Part shown: positions 55,737 to 64,000 of the stretch, piece by piece
Layout of the letters: every line of letters begins with the position of its first letter
How positions within the stretch are numbered: the first letter of the stretch is position 1
Source of the DNA: Paraburkholderia fungorum
GTDB lineage: Bacteria; Pseudomonadota; Gammaproteobacteria; Burkholderiales; Burkholderiaceae
Assembly (NCBI RefSeq): GCF_900099835.1
Contig: NZ_FNKP01000003.1
Span: 1,240,001 to 1,304,000 of the forward strand
Reading direction: 5' to 3'
DNA: 64,000 nt
Notes under the pieces: generated by a model
What the model saw: only the letters and a program-made list of their open reading frames with translations
What the model was told of the DNA's origin: nothing
Database searches by the model: none
Made by a program: the position numbers and the translations under genes

Positions 55737-56789
55737 ATGCGCTGGAAGAACAAACCCGAAGGATCGAACTGGGGCGACTTCGGTCCCGACGACCAACTCG
55801 GCAGGCCGAATCTGATCGGCACGCAACAGGTCCTCAAGGGCGCGCGTGAAATCCGCGCGGGTTTGAGTTTTTGCCTGTCGTTGCCGCTCGATTTTCCCGG
55901 CGACAACAAGCTGAACGTGCGCCGACATCCGCCCGTGTTGCGGCCGACTTTCAGGGACGGCCTGCCTTACGTCAACTTCCCGTTCGCGCGCAACGAAGCG
56001 GGCGCGACCGACGTGGTCAGCGACGACCAGGTACTGCTGAGCCTGCAATACTCGACGCAATGGGACTCGCTCGCGCATGTGGGCGCGCGCTTCGACGCGG
56101 ACGGCGACGGCGTGCCCGAGAGCGTCTACTACAACGGCTATCGCGCCAACGAAGATATTGTCGGCCCGGTCGAATATCGCGCGAACGAAGGCTTTGCAGC
56201 GCACGCGTGCGGCGGCGAACACAGTCACGCCGACGTGCTCGGCATCGAAAATCTCGCGGTGAAGGGCATGCAGGGACGCGGCGTGCTGGTCGATCTGGTC
56301 GCGCACTTCGCGCGCGAACATCGCACGGTGGGCTACGACGACCTGATGTTTGCCATCGAAGCCGATCGCGTCGAGATCGAGCGCGGCGACATGCTGGTGC
56401 TCCGCACCGGCTTCGCCGAGATGGTGCTGGAGATGAACCGCCAGCCCGACGAAGCGGTGCTCGACAGCCACTGCTGCGCACTCGACGGCCGCGACGAACG
56501 GCTGCTGCAATGGATCACCGATTCCGGCATCGCCGCCCTCGCCGCGGACAACTACGCGGTGGAGCGTTATCCCGCGCGCGCCCCGGCCACGCCGGGGGAC
56601 CATCCGCTGATGCCGCTGCATCACCATTGCCTCTTCAAACTCGGTTTGCCGCTCGGCGAACTCTGGTATCTGCGCGATCTCGCCGCGTGGCTGCGCGCAA
56701 ATGGCCGCTCGCATTTCATGCTGACCGCGCCGCCGCTCCGCCTGCCAGGCGCGATGGGTTCGCCTGTCACGCCGATCGCCACCGTCTGA
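55737..56789 (+). CDS. cyclase-family metal-dependent hydrolase
   Basis: The 350-aa protein is of the cyclase family that includes kynurenine formamidase and isatin hydrolase. These use a divalent metal to hydrolyse amide or lactam bonds. Landmarks are QYSTQWDSLAHVGARFD (first metal-ligand region), GGEHSHADVLGIENLAVKGMQGRGVLVDLV and EIERGDMLVLRTGF. It is longer than bacterial kynurenine formamidase (about 210 aa) and matches the longer branch of unknown substrate. It is the first gene of the run that follows the IclR gene. Confidence 0.82.
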   Translation: MRWKNKPEGSNWGDFGPDDQLGRPNLIGTQQVLKGAREIRAGLSFCLSLPLDFPGDNKLNVRRHPPVLRPTFRDGLPYVNFPFARNEAGATDVVSDDQVLLSLQYSTQWDSLAHVGARFDADGDGVPESVYYNGYRANEDIVGPVEYRANEGFAAHACGGEHSHADVLGIENLAVKGMQGRGVLVDLVAHFAREHRTVGYDDLMFAIEADRVEIERGDMLVLRTGFAEMVLEMNRQPDEAVLDSHCCALDGRDERLLQWITDSGIAALAADNYAVERYPARAPATPGDHPLMPLHHHCLFKLGLPLGELWYLRDLAAWLRANGRSHFMLTAPPLRLPGAMGSPVTPIATV

Positions 56790-56821
56790 GTCTTTCCTCT
56801 TTATCACCCTGAATCCGGAAC

Positions 56822-57523
56822 ATGGCCAAAGAACGAGTTTTGATTACCGGCGGTGCCGCCGGCATCGGTGCTGCGTGCGCTGAACGTTGCAAGGAAGACG
56901 GTTACGACGTGGTCGTGATCGATCGCGTCGGCAATGGATTGATCGCCGATCTGTCGGATCAGCAGGCCACCGCCGACGCGCTCGCACAAGCACTCGCGGA
57001 TGGTCCCATCACGCGCCTCGTGAATAACGTCGGCGTGGTGGTGCCGGCGAGCGCGGAAGATCAATCGGCCGAAGAACTCGAACGCGCGTGGGCGCTCAAC
57101 GTGCGCTGTTCGCTGCAATGCATGCAGGCCTTGTTGCCGGGCATGAAGGCGGCGGGTTTCGGTCGGATCGTGAATATGTCGTCGCGCGCGGCGCTCGGCA
57201 AGGAATTGCGCACCGCGTATTCGGCGACCAAGGCCGCGTTGATCGGCATGACGCGCGTGTGGGCGCTCGAACTCGGCGCGTTCGGCGTCACCGCCAATGC
57301 GATCGGTCCCGGCCCGATCCGCACCGAGTTGTTCGATCGCGCGAATCCGCCGGATGCGCCGCGTACGCGCGCGATCATCGAAAGCGTGCCGGTCAAACGC
57401 GTCGGGATGCCGGACGATATCGCGCACGCCGCGTCGTATCTGCTGGATGCGCGCAGCGGCTTCGTGACCGGCCAGGTGCTGTACGTGTGCGGCGGCATGA
57501 CCGTCGGCGTCGCGGGAGTGTGA
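56822..57523 (+). CDS. short-chain dehydrogenase/reductase
   Basis: The 233-aa oxidoreductase has TGGAAGIG at the coenzyme site (residues 8-15), NNVG (about 68), the catalytic Ser in NMSSRAALG and YSATK (Tyr/Lys about 136-140). VIDRVG after strand 2 suggests NAD use. It begins 32 bp after the cyclase-family gene and ends 2 bp before the next dehydrogenase, so the three are one operon. Confidence 0.9.
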   Translation: MAKERVLITGGAAGIGAACAERCKEDGYDVVVIDRVGNGLIADLSDQQATADALAQALADGPITRLVNNVGVVVPASAEDQSAEELERAWALNVRCSLQCMQALLPGMKAAGFGRIVNMSSRAALGKELRTAYSATKAALIGMTRVWALELGAFGVTANAIGPGPIRTELFDRANPPDAPRTRAIIESVPVKRVGMPDDIAHAASYLLDARSGFVTGQVLYVCGGMTVGVAGV

Positions 57524-57525
57524 GC

Positions 57526-58485
57526 ATGAACGCACGGGCGGCGCGGCGGGCGGGCATTGTGGGCGGGGGCAGTATCGGCATTGCGTTCGCGGTGGTGTTT
57601 GCGCGGGCCGGCTGGCAGGTGCGCCTGTTCGATCCGGCCGCCGGGCGGCGCGACCTTGCGCTCGCGGAAATCATGCAACGCCTGAACGAGTTGACGCATT
57701 TCGGCTTACTCGATGAGGCCGCCCACGACATCGCCGCCCGTGTCGAAATCGTAACGAGTCTGGAAGCGGCAGCAGCAGACGCCGATCTCGTGCAGGAGTG
57801 CGCGCCGGAAATCGAAGCGCTCAAGCGCGAGTTGTTTCTCGAACTCGATCGCGCTGCGCCACCGCACGCGATTCTGGCGAGCGCGTCCTCGTTTCTCGCG
57901 GCGTCGCGCTTTGTCGATGAAACGCTGCCGGGTCGCGGACGCTGCGTCGTCGCGCATCCGGGCAATCCTCCGTATCTGATTCCCGTGGTCGAAATCGTGC
58001 CCGCGCCTTTTACCGACGACGCGGCCGTCACGCGTGCAATCGGTCTCTACACCGAAGCGGGCCTGAAGCCAGTTCGCGTGGCCAAAGAAGTGGAAGGTTT
58101 CATTTTTAACCGGCTGCAAGGCGCGTTGCTACGCGAAGCGTATTGCCTCGTGCGCGATGGCGTTGCGTCCGTCGACGATGTGGACACCGTGGTGCGTGAA
58201 GGTCTCGGATTGCGCTGGTCTGTGATCGGCCCGTTCGAGACGGCGGATCTGAACACGCGCGGCGGCATCGCTTCGCATGCACAGAAGATGGGGCCGTCGT
58301 ATGCGCGTATGGGCGCAGAACGCGGCCAGAACGATCCGTGGACACCGGAACTCGTCGCTGCAGTGGAAGCCGCGCGTCGCAGCGCGATGCCGCTCGAACA
58401 GTGGGAAGAACGCGTCGCGTGGCGCGACCGCGCATTGATGGGCTTGACGCGTTATCGCAAAGACTCCGCGCAAAACGAATCGTAG
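57526..58485 (+). CDS. 3-hydroxyacyl-CoA dehydrogenase family protein (carnitine/gulonate dehydrogenase-like)
   Basis: The 319-aa protein has an N-terminal Rossmann domain (AGIVGGGSIGIAFAVVFARAGWQVRLFDP) and the family segment VAHPGNPPYLIPVVEIVPAPFT with the catalytic His. The C-terminal helical domain includes EVEGFIFNRLQGALLREAYCLVRDGVAS. This is the single-domain form used by L-carnitine dehydrogenase and lambda-crystallin/L-gulonate dehydrogenase. ATG 57526 follows GGGAG; the open frame further upstream overlaps the SDR gene. The substrate is a beta-hydroxy acid, not necessarily a CoA ester. Confidence 0.87.
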   Translation: MNARAARRAGIVGGGSIGIAFAVVFARAGWQVRLFDPAAGRRDLALAEIMQRLNELTHFGLLDEAAHDIAARVEIVTSLEAAAADADLVQECAPEIEALKRELFLELDRAAPPHAILASASSFLAASRFVDETLPGRGRCVVAHPGNPPYLIPVVEIVPAPFTDDAAVTRAIGLYTEAGLKPVRVAKEVEGFIFNRLQGALLREAYCLVRDGVASVDDVDTVVREGLGLRWSVIGPFETADLNTRGGIASHAQKMGPSYARMGAERGQNDPWTPELVAAVEAARRSAMPLEQWEERVAWRDRALMGLTRYRKDSAQNES

Positions 58486-58567
58486 GGAGTATCCGTAGGA
58501 CCCAGCTTCATTCGCTGTATCACCGCATGACCCGATAAATATATTTGACCAAGCCAGAGACAGTCAC

Positions 58568-59896
58568 ATGCAGAAAATCACCGCATTCTTCACGGAGCTG
58601 ATGCGCAAGTATCTGCCCGATCCGTTCGTGTTCGCCATCGGCCTCACGTTGCTCACGATGATTCTCGCCGTGCTGGTTCAGGGGCAGGCAGTCAGCGCAC
58701 TCACGCTGAGTTGGGGCAAGGGCTTCTGGGCACTGCTCGCGTTCACCACGCAAATGGCGGTAATTCTGGCGATGGGCTACGTGCTCGCCACCGCGCCGCT
58801 TACCGAGCGCTTCCTCGACCGTCTCGTCGCACGCGTGCACGATCCTCGCATGGCGGTGATCGTCGCCACGCTGGTCGGCGGAATCGGCAGCTATCTGAAT
58901 TGGGGCTTCGGTCTCGTGATCGGCGGCATCGTCGCGCGCAAGCTAGCGCTGAGCATCAAGGGCGTGCATTACCCGTTGATCATCGCGTCGGCCTATAGCG
59001 GATTTACGATGTACGGCCTCGGTTTGTCGGCGAGTATTCCGGTGCTGATCTCGACCAAAGGGCATCCGATGGAAGCGCAGATGGGCGTGATTCCGCTGTC
59101 GGAAACCATCTTCTCGCCCGCGATGCTTCTGACGAGCCTCGTTGTCATTATCACGCTGCCGCTGTTGAATGCGTGGCTGCATCCGAAGCCGGGTCAGCCC
59201 GTGACGGAAATCGACCGCGCGTTGAACGAGGCACCGAAAACGGCGGCGCCGGCCGTCGATATCGACGAAAGCAATACGATCGCCAATCGCCTGAACAACA
59301 GCCGCCTGCTGAGCTATGTGATCGGCGCAATCGGCGTGGTCTACGTGGTGCTGTACTTCCACGGCGGCGGTTCGATGGATCTGAACCTGATCAACTTCAT
59401 CATCCTGTTCCTCGGCATCATTCTGCTCGGTACGCCGATTCGTTACGTGGAGAAACTGAACGAAGGTATCAGGACGATTAGCGGCATCATTCTGCAGTAT
59501 CCGTTTTACGCGGGGATCATGGCGATCATGGCGTCGTCGGGTCTGGTGAACACGTTCTCGCATTTCTTCGTGAAGATCGCGACGCCCGCCACGTTGCCGT
59601 TCTGGGGGCTGGTCAGTTCGTTCTTCATCAACTTTTTCGCGCCGTCGGGCGGCGGTCACTGGGTGATTCAGGGGCCGTTCATGATCGAGGCGGCCAAGTC
59701 GATCGGCGCTTCGGTGGGACATACCGCGACGGCCGTGATGCTCGGCAATGCGTGGAACGATCTGGTCCAGCCGTTCTGGATTCTGCCGGCGCTCGCGCTA
59801 TCGAAGCTGAAACTGAAGGACATCATGGGCTATACGGTGATCATGATGTTCTGGATCGGCATTGTGTACACGGTGGCGGTTCTCGCCTGGGGTTGA
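58568..59896 (+). CDS. short-chain fatty acid transporter, AtoE family
   Basis: The 442-aa membrane protein is of the AtoE (TIGR00366) family, which transports short-chain fatty acids. Its N-terminus (ITAFFTELMRKYLPDPFVFAIGLTLLT) and the segments GIGSYLNWGFGLVIGG, ILQYPFYAGIMAIMASSG and FFAPSGGGHWVIQGPFMIEAA are family landmarks. The gene lies 82 bp after the hydroxyacyl-CoA dehydrogenase. It gives the cluster a second carrier, possibly to release or take up a short acid intermediate. Confidence 0.88.
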   Translation: MQKITAFFTELMRKYLPDPFVFAIGLTLLTMILAVLVQGQAVSALTLSWGKGFWALLAFTTQMAVILAMGYVLATAPLTERFLDRLVARVHDPRMAVIVATLVGGIGSYLNWGFGLVIGGIVARKLALSIKGVHYPLIIASAYSGFTMYGLGLSASIPVLISTKGHPMEAQMGVIPLSETIFSPAMLLTSLVVIITLPLLNAWLHPKPGQPVTEIDRALNEAPKTAAPAVDIDESNTIANRLNNSRLLSYVIGAIGVVYVVLYFHGGGSMDLNLINFIILFLGIILLGTPIRYVEKLNEGIRTISGIILQYPFYAGIMAIMASSGLVNTFSHFFVKIATPATLPFWGLVSSFFINFFAPSGGGHWVIQGPFMIEAAKSIGASVGHTATAVMLGNAWNDLVQPFWILPALALSKLKLKDIMGYTVIMMFWIGIVYTVAVLAWG

Positions 59897-59906
59897 GGCA
59901 ACACAT

Positions 59907-59926
59907 GGCCGCCCGCAAAGGCGGCC
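59907..59926 (+). terminator. perfect hairpin between the AtoE-like and isomerase-like genes
   Basis: GGCCGCC and GGCGGCC pair around CGCAAA, only 10 bp after the AtoE stop and 25 bp before the next start. There is no strong T-run. It could reduce read-through into the two small downstream genes or protect the upstream mRNA. Confidence 0.45.
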
Positions 59927-59951
59927 TGTTCAATGGAATGGAGTGGTTCGA

Positions 59952-60236
59952 ATGCTGTATCTCGTTCACATGCAGGTTCAGATTCCTGCCGACGCCGACA
60001 CGGCGCTCACCGATCGTCTGAAAGCCGAAGAAAAAGCGTTCTCGCAAAATCTGCAACGCGAAGGGAAGTGGCGCCATTTGTGGCGCGTCGCCGGCCAGTA
60101 CGCGAATTACAGCGTATTCGACGTGGAGTCGAACGACGAGCTGCATACGCTGCTCAGTGCGTTGCCGCTGTTTCCTTATATGGTGCTCGACGTCACGCCG
60201 CTGGCGCAGCACCCGTCCGCTATTGCGTCGAACTGA
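59952..60236 (+). CDS. muconolactone delta-isomerase-like protein
   Basis: The 94-aa protein is of the muconolactone isomerase (CatC) family, small ferredoxin-like oligomers. It starts MLYLVHMQVQIPADADT and includes EKAFSQNLQREGKWRHLWRVAGQYANYSVFDVESNDELH and LPLFPYMVLDVTPLAQHP, all matching CatC. No catA or catB is nearby, so it may isomerise another lactone. An open frame upstream (to 59862) is unsupported. Confidence 0.85.
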   Translation: MLYLVHMQVQIPADADTALTDRLKAEEKAFSQNLQREGKWRHLWRVAGQYANYSVFDVESNDELHTLLSALPLFPYMVLDVTPLAQHPSAIASN

Positions 60237-60246
60237 AAGGAGTCGC

Positions 60247-60543
60247 ATGCCCTACATCATCGAAACATTCGATAAGCCGGGTCACGCCGACATGCGCGCT
60301 CGCGAGCGCGACACGCACCTGGCGTTTCTGGAAAAGCACAAGGCGCTGCTGCTTGCCTGCGGCGCGAAGCTGAACGACGACGGCAGTGGCGCGGGCGGCG
60401 GCGTGTATGTCGTCGATCTGGAAACGCGCGACGAAGCCGAACAATTTATCGCTGCCGATCCGTTCTTTCTGGTCGGATTGTTCGAGCGCGTGACGATCAC
60501 GCGCTGGCGCAAAGCGTATCTCGATGGCGAGTGTTATCTGTAA
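60247..60543 (+). CDS. YciI-like protein
   Basis: The 98-aa protein is of the YciI family (ferredoxin-like, small dimeric proteins, some with dehalogenase-like or isomerase roles). It starts MPYIIETFDKPGHADMRARERDTHLAFLEKHK, with the conserved His, and shows GGGVYVVDLETRDEAEQFIAADPFF. ATG 60247 lies 10 bp after the isomerase-like gene, preceded by AAAGGAG. It is the last gene of the cluster. Confidence 0.85.
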   Translation: MPYIIETFDKPGHADMRARERDTHLAFLEKHKALLLACGAKLNDDGSGAGGGVYVVDLETRDEAEQFIAADPFFLVGLFERVTITRWRKAYLDGECYL

Positions 60544-60646
60544 GCGCGGACAGGCAACGGGTGAGCGCGGCTGATTCGACAGGCGCTATGTAAGCCTGTG
60601 TGCGAGTGCTTGCCGGCGGCACGCCCGGACTTCATCCGCGCATCGC

Positions 60647-61774
60647 CTAGAAGCGGTTAATCATCCCGAACTGCACGCCTCGCACGCTCGCGCCGGGCCA
60701 CGATGGCGTAAGCCCGGTGACGTTCACCCCCTTGAGCGTCATTTCGCCGTCGCCGCGATTGCGCAGCCAGCCCGCACTCGCATAGAGCAGCACACGTTTC
60801 GACAGATCGTATTCGCACGCGGCGCTGAACTGGTCGGCGTTGTCGTCGCCTCCCGAGCGGTCGCGCATGTAGGTATAGCCGAGCGACGCGCGGAAGCGGT
60901 CGCTGAGCGCGTAGCGCGCCGACACCGATGCGCCGTCGTTGTGATAGCGCGGCGTGCCGCCGTCGCCGTTGAAGAATGACAGGAATCCGGTGACGGGTCC
61001 GTACACATAAGAGACGCCGCCGAGATTGGCGCGCAACGCGCCGTCGCCGTGCGTCTGCTGATGCGCGTAGGAAATGCGGAACGGTCCGTTGCGCCACGCG
61101 AGCGTTTCGATGTGGGCGGCGACGCCGTTGCCGTCACCGTCGGTAGAGTCGCGCAGCGAGGCCATCAACGTCGTCGAGAAGCCGTGGAATTCGGGCGACA
61201 GATACGTGATTGCGTTGCTCTCGTACGGGGTGATCTTCGACAGATTGTCGAGCCCCGAGGCGATCGTGCCGGCGCCGAACGCGTCGAGTTGTCCCTTGAA
61301 CGGGATGTAGATCGGCGAATACTGACGGCCCACGCGGACCGTGCCGTAGGGCGTCGAAGCGCCGACCCAGGCCTGACGATTGAAGATCGAGCCGGCAACG
61401 GCGAGCGAGCCATTGCTCGAGCTGAAACCGTTTTCCAGGTCGAACAGAATCTTGACGCCGTTGCCGATGTCTTCCGCGCCGCGCACGCCGACGCGTGAGC
61501 CGCGATAGGCGCCGGAGTCCATGCGCGCAACGTAGCCCGCGCCGGGGTTGGTGATTTCGATGCTGGTGTCGATCGCGCCGTACAGCGTGACCGAGCTTTG
61601 CGCGTGGGCCGTCACCGCGGATGCGGCGAACACGGCCAGCATTGCCGAGCTACGCCGTGCGAATCGGCTGAGCGCGCGCAGCGCGGTGCGTGATCCTGCG
61701 GGTTCGCGAAGTGGGTGACGTAAAGGCGAGGCTTCACGGCGCGCGGCATACGGCGCGATTGGTGAGTCGTTCAT
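60647..61774 (-). CDS. Gram-negative porin (OmpC-like)
   Basis: This 375-aa porin has the start SSVTLYGAIDTSIEITN after a signal ending TAHAQ, then GAYRGSRVGVRGAEDIGNGVKILFDLENGF. It ends in Phe (GMINRF). From ATG 61774 the region before the signal core is about 45 residues and rich in Arg, which is much longer than normal. A start further in would leave the signal without its basic end, so the long form is kept, with doubt. Confidence 0.88.
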   Translation of the reverse strand: MNDSPIAPYAARREASPLRHPLREPAGSRTALRALSRFARRSSAMLAVFAASAVTAHAQSSVTLYGAIDTSIEITNPGAGYVARMDSGAYRGSRVGVRGAEDIGNGVKILFDLENGFSSSNGSLAVAGSIFNRQAWVGASTPYGTVRVGRQYSPIYIPFKGQLDAFGAGTIASGLDNLSKITPYESNAITYLSPEFHGFSTTLMASLRDSTDGDGNGVAAHIETLAWRNGPFRISYAHQQTHGDGALRANLGGVSYVYGPVTGFLSFFNGDGGTPRYHNDGASVSARYALSDRFRASLGYTYMRDRSGGDDNADQFSAACEYDLSKRVLLYASAGWLRNRGDGEMTLKGVNVTGLTPSWPGASVRGVQFGMINRF

Positions 61775-61932
61775 AAAAGCTGGAAAAGAACCGCACGCAA
61801 TGCGCTGCGGGGATCGCAAGAAAAAACGGCATGCGGCCAACGCGGAACTGCGTCGACGGCATGCCGTTGCCAGGATTGCGTGCGCTGAAGCGCGTGAAAA
61901 GCTAACCGCGCTTCAGGCTCTCGCGTCGCGAG

Positions 61933-64000
61933 TTATTGCGGCAACGCGTAGGCGATCACGTAGTCGCCACGATCCGGCGACTGACGTGCGCCGCCCGCCG
62001 AGATCACGATGTACTGGCGGCCGTTGACCTGATAGCTCATCGGCGTGCCCTGGCTGCCCACGGGCAGACGAGCCTTCCAGACTTCCTTGCCGGTCGAGCT
62101 GTCGAACGCGCGCAGATAGTAGTCCTGGGTCGCGGCGAAAAACACGAGGCCGCCGCCGGTGCTGAGCGAGCCGCCGATTGTCGGCATCCCGATCGGGGCC
62201 GGCATGTGCATCTGCACGCCGGCGAGGCGGGTGTCGCTCACCGTGCCGAGCGGCACCTGCCACGCGACGCTGCGCGTCTTCAGGTCGATTGCCGTCAGGC
62301 TGCCGAACGGCGGCTTCTGGCAAGGAATGCCCAGCGGCGAGAAGAAGCGGTCCTTGGTCACCGAGTACGGCGTGCCGCCGAGCGGTACCGCGCCCATGCC
62401 CGCGTTCACTGCTTCGTTGCCGTCCGACGTGCCGCTGCGAGTCGCTTCCTTGACGAGGCGCACCCACAGACCGAGGCGCATGTCGTTCACGAAGATCATG
62501 CCCGCGTCCGGGTCGTACGACAGACCACCCCAGTTCATCCCGCCGAGCGAGCCGGGGAAGCTGAGCGACGTGTCGGTGTCCGGTGCAGTGAACTTACCGT
62601 CATAACGCATGCCGTGGAAAATGATCCGGCACATCATCTGGTCGATGGGCGTCATGCCCCACATGTCCGAGCCCTTCAGCACTTCCGCGCCGATCTGCGG
62701 CATGCCGACCGACACTGGCTGGGTCTTCGAGTACGGCTCGCCCGGGATCGTCGCGGTCTTCACCGGCTGTTCGACGACCTTCGTCAGCGGCTTGCCGGTC
62801 AGACGGTCGAGCACGAACAGTTGGCCCATCTTCGTGCCGACCACCAGCGCCGGCACCGTCTTGCCGCCTTCGACCGGGAAGTCGATCAGCGTCGGCTGCA
62901 TCGGCACGTCGTAGTCCCACAGATCGTGGTGGACGGTCTGGAAGTGCCACTTCTCGACGCCGGTCGTCGCATCGAGTGCGAGGATCGACGCACCGTACGA
63001 CTCGTCGAGCGAGGTGCGCTTCACGCCCCACAGGTCGATTGCCGCATTGCCGACCGGCATGTACACGGTGTTCGACGTCGCGTCGTACGACATCGGCGCC
63101 CACACGTTGGGCGTCGAGCGCGTGAATGTCTTGCCGGCTGCGGGCGCCTGCTTGTCCTGCGGATTGCCCGGGTCGAATGCCCATTTCATCGCGCCGGTGA
63201 TCACGTCGAAGCCGCGGATCACGCCGCCCGGCATGTCGAGCGACACGTTGTCCGCGACGCGGCCGCCGACCACGATGGTCGTGCCCGCGACGGTCGGCGC
63301 GGAGGTCAGTTCATAGAGCGGGTCGGTCGCACTGCCGAGACCTGCCTTCAGATCGATCATGCCGTTCTGACCGAAGTCCGGGCAGAGCTTGCCCGTGTCC
63401 GCGTCGAGCGCGACGAGACGGGCGTCGATCGTGTTCATGAAGATGCGGCGACGGCAGACGGCCTGGTCAGCCGGCAACGCAACCGGCGTGATCGGCGTCG
63501 AACCGCTGACACTCGGCTGTTGCACCGGCTTCGTCGTATCGAAGTACGCGAGGCCGCGGCAACGCACCCAGACGGTCGTCTTGCTCGGGAATGCATGACG
63601 CCACTTTTCGTGACCGCTCGCGGCGTCGAGCGCGATTACCGTGTTGTGCGGCGAGCACACGTAAAGCGTATCGCCAACCTGCAACGGCGTTTCCTGATCT
63701 TCCGCGCCGCCGCCGGTCGGGCTGAGCGGCACGTCGCCGGTGTGATAGGTCCACGCAACCTGCAGATCCTTCACGTTGTCGCGATTGATCTGCGGAATGC
63801 CGACGAAGCGGTCGCCGCCAGCCGAGTGGCCGTACGCGGACCAGTCGCCACCACCGGTGTGATTTCTCGCGAGCGGGATGCTCGACTCGGTGCCGAACGT
63901 GCCGTGCGGAATGAACATGCCATACACGAACAGTGCATTGCAGGCGAGCAGCACGACGCCGACCGTCCACGCAAAGCCCTTCGCAGAACTCTTGCCCTCG
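61933..64000 (-). CDS. gcd: membrane-bound PQQ-dependent glucose dehydrogenase, 5' end outside the window
   Basis: This is the C-terminal 689 residues of a quinoprotein dehydrogenase of the glucose/quinate/shikimate group, which oxidises glucose to gluconolactone in the periplasm and passes electrons to ubiquinone. Landmarks are GGGDWSAYGHSAGGDRFVG, the repeated propeller segments, HDLWDYDVPMQP, and GGLVFFAATQDYYLRAFD near the end. The frame is open to the window edge; a GTG at 63954 lies within the last membrane helix and is not the start. The membrane helices of the N-terminus lie mostly outside. A quinate/shikimate enzyme cannot be excluded. Confidence 0.9.
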   Translation of the reverse strand, partial: EGKSSAKGFAWTVGVVLLACNALFVYGMFIPHGTFGTESSIPLARNHTGGGDWSAYGHSAGGDRFVGIPQINRDNVKDLQVAWTYHTGDVPLSPTGGGAEDQETPLQVGDTLYVCSPHNTVIALDAASGHEKWRHAFPSKTTVWVRCRGLAYFDTTKPVQQPSVSGSTPITPVALPADQAVCRRRIFMNTIDARLVALDADTGKLCPDFGQNGMIDLKAGLGSATDPLYELTSAPTVAGTTIVVGGRVADNVSLDMPGGVIRGFDVITGAMKWAFDPGNPQDKQAPAAGKTFTRSTPNVWAPMSYDATSNTVYMPVGNAAIDLWGVKRTSLDESYGASILALDATTGVEKWHFQTVHHDLWDYDVPMQPTLIDFPVEGGKTVPALVVGTKMGQLFVLDRLTGKPLTKVVEQPVKTATIPGEPYSKTQPVSVGMPQIGAEVLKGSDMWGMTPIDQMMCRIIFHGMRYDGKFTAPDTDTSLSFPGSLGGMNWGGLSYDPDAGMIFVNDMRLGLWVRLVKEATRSGTSDGNEAVNAGMGAVPLGGTPYSVTKDRFFSPLGIPCQKPPFGSLTAIDLKTRSVAWQVPLGTVSDTRLAGVQMHMPAPIGMPTIGGSLSTGGGLVFFAATQDYYLRAFDSSTGKEVWKARLPVGSQGTPMSYQVNGRQYIVISAGGARQSPDRGDYVIAYALPQ

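Overview
The window is high-GC DNA in a single bacterial style: short intergenic gaps, many LysR-type regulators, OmpC-like trimeric porins, a DUF4148-like small secreted protein and a CIRCE-controlled groESL. This fits a Burkholderiales genome, most likely Paraburkholderia or a close relative, and the density of uptake and catabolic genes suggests a secondary replicon. That assignment is inferred from gene content, not from a marker gene. I saw no rRNA, tRNA, CRISPR array, transposase or prophage.

Layout. 1-2.1 kb: a groES-groEL operon on the minus strand behind a CIRCE operator. 2.4-19.5 kb: an organosulfur-scavenging island. It holds a DszC/SfnB-like flavoprotein, a complete peptide-type ABC importer, an orphan MetQ-like binding protein, a sulfonate-type binding protein, two DszA/NtaA-type FMN monooxygenases, a TauD/AtsK-type dioxygenase, an SsuABC-type importer and a further family-3 binding protein. 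19.9-21.8 kb: a dienelactone hydrolase and a class I fructose-bisphosphate aldolase.

22-32.2 kb: a two-component system (regulator and kinase), a response-regulator-like protein whose receiver domain has lost its phosphorylation residues, an RND efflux pump with adaptor and outer-membrane factor, and two exported proteins (a small DUF4148-like one and one with two ABM domains). An identical spaced motif, TAAAG-N6-TCAT-N-TT, lies in the matching orientation upstream of four of these transcription units. This looks like one previously unnoticed regulon.

32.5-42.7 kb: a sugar or sugar-acid catabolic cluster (lactonase-like amidohydrolase, RbsBCA-type ABC importer, LysR regulator, SDR dehydrogenase, ACS-family MFS transporter, split transketolase) whose genes share an AGGAGAC ribosome-binding leader, followed by a porin. 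44.4-47.8 kb: divergent metE and metR. 47.8-53.2 kb: two LysR regulators with neighbouring targets (DUF2798 protein; M20 amidohydrolase plus porin) and a BON-domain protein. 53.3-60.5 kb: an MHS-family transporter divergent from an IclR regulator, followed by a catabolic run of cyclase-family hydrolase, SDR, 3-hydroxyacyl-CoA dehydrogenase, AtoE-like transporter, muconolactone isomerase-like protein and YciI-like protein; the substrate is unknown. 60.6-64 kb: a porin and the 5'-truncated gene for a membrane-bound PQQ glucose dehydrogenase.
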